Assembly (NCBI GenBank): GCA_002367635.1
Contig: DFDI01000085.1
Coordinates: forward strand, 433 to 6,540
DNA: 6,108 nt
Source: Betaproteobacteria bacterium UBA3031
GTDB lineage: Bacteria > Pseudomonadota > Gammaproteobacteria > Burkholderiales > Eutrophovitaceae
Direction of reading: 5' to 3'
The position numbers and the translations under genes are program-made. Shown piece by piece: positions 5,574-6,108 of the stretch. Position 1 is the stretch's first letter; each line of letters begins with the position of its first letter. The notes beneath the pieces are model-generated. The model was given only the letters and a program-made list of their open reading frames with translations. It was not told the DNA's origin and ran no database searches.

Positions 5574-5972
5574 ATGAGTGGACTGTTAGACAACTACTTT
5601 GCAACTAGCGCTATGTCGATGCAGGCCAAGAACAAGCGGCTTGAGCTGATCTCTGAAAACATCGCGAATGTGAGTACACCGGGTTACAAGTCACGTGACT
5701 TAGATTTTGTCGCATTCATGAATCAAGCCCAGAGTGGCTTGGAGTCAGCGCATAGCACCAACCCTCGGCATATTGGCGGCAGCAGGAGCACGGCTTCGTT
5801 CGACAATGCGATTACTTACTACCAACCGCTAAACCCGAGCTTAGATAACAACACAGTAGACATTGGTATGGAACAAGCAAAATTTGGTAAAGCGGCCGCA
5901 GACTATGAGGCGGCGGTTTCGTTTCTAGAAAACCGTATCTCAGGGTTAAGGCGCGCGCTCAAAGGAGAGTAA
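5574..5972 (+). CDS. flgB: FlgB, flagellar proximal rod protein
   Basis: 132 residues, the family's normal length, with no signal peptide, as expected for a substrate of the flagellar type III gate. Residues 18-44 hold the rod/hook N-terminal motif (NKRLELISENIANVSTPGYK followed by SRDLDF), in which ANVSTPGY is the signature. The C-terminal half has NTVDIGMEQAKF (~93-104) and the closing helix FLENRISGLRRALKGE, both typical of FlgB. N- and C-terminal helices pair in the assembled rod near the MS-ring. It is the first gene of the rod-hook operon and is read from the sigma-54 promoter upstream. The ribosome site before the ATG is weak (GGGCG 9-11 bases away). Its last codons contain the AGGAG used by flgC. 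Confidence 0.97.
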   Translation: MSGLLDNYFATSAMSMQAKNKRLELISENIANVSTPGYKSRDLDFVAFMNQAQSGLESAHSTNPRHIGGSRSTASFDNAITYYQPLNPSLDNNTVDIGMEQAKFGKAAADYEAAVSFLENRISGLRRALKGE

Positions 5973-5974
5973 TT

Positions 5975-6108
5975 ATGTCGATTGACGCAGTATTAAAGAT
6001 TGCAGGGTCGGGACTAAACGCTCAACTCGTGAGGATGAACACGATCGCCAGCAACCTTGCAAATGCGACGGTTGTAGCCGGATCCCCGGAAGACGCCTAC
6101 AAAGCAAA
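5975..6108 (+). CDS. flgC: FlgC, flagellar proximal rod protein (5' part only)
   Basis: The first 44 residues are present; the gene runs off the window. LKIAGSGLNAQLVRMNTIASNLANA followed by VVAGSPEDAYKA is the FlgC N-terminal pattern (family: IAGSGm.AQ..R.NT.ASNLANA....gspE.AYRA). The ATG at 5975 starts two bases after the flgB stop, with a strong AGGAG at 5963-5967 and a seven-base spacer, so the two are one operon. FlgC forms the proximal rod with FlgB and FlgF. No sign of damage in the visible part. Confidence 0.96.
   Translation, partial: MSIDAVLKIAGSGLNAQLVRMNTIASNLANATVVAGSPEDAYKA

Overview
The window looks like part of a flagellar locus from a Gram-negative, polarly flagellated gammaproteobacterium. 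The evidence is the flgN-flgM-flgA / flgB-flgC arrangement, a sigma-54 type promoter in front of flgB, and a secreted haem c-copper monooxygenase of a kind I associate with marine groups such as the OM60/NOR5 (Halieaceae) lineage. The lineage is inferred from gene content only; no rRNA or other marker gene is present.

Layout. (1) 43-1404, plus strand: a secreted protein that joins a monohaem cytochrome c domain to a copper type II monooxygenase core. It has no evident link to motility and is visibly richer in G/C than the next genes. (2) 1504-3068, plus strand: a two-gene unit encoding a FliK-like hook-length control protein and a free-standing homologue of the cytoplasmic C-terminal domain of FlhB (FhlB/FlhX type). 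The two overlap by ATGA, and a possible sigma-28 promoter lies just upstream. (3) 5163-3075, minus strand: flgA (periplasmic P-ring chaperone, unusually long, with three SAF-like repeats), flgM (anti-sigma-28 factor) and flgN (chaperone for the hook-filament junction proteins). (4) 5164-5573: a 410-base divergent control region. It holds a textbook GG-N10-GC sigma-54 promoter directed at flgB, a possible IHF site, and further upstream two perfect dyads built from TTGCC half-sites and centred 22 bp apart, a likely activator or enhancer site. (5) 5574 onward, plus strand: flgB and the first 44 codons of flgC, the start of the rod-hook operon, which runs off the window.

How the genes fit together. 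FlgB and FlgC are proximal rod proteins, and FlgA helps place the P-ring around the rod. The FliK-like/FhlB pair probably acts on the export-gate switch from hook to filament substrates. That switch releases FlgM from the cell and so frees sigma-28, while FlgN delivers FlgK and FlgL. The window therefore groups the genes of the mid-assembly checkpoint. The most notable points are the paired dyads upstream of the sigma-54 promoter, the triple-SAF FlgA, the free-standing FhlB with its FliK-like partner, and the haem-copper monooxygenase with all six predicted copper ligands. I saw no mobile element, CRISPR array, tRNA or rRNA.
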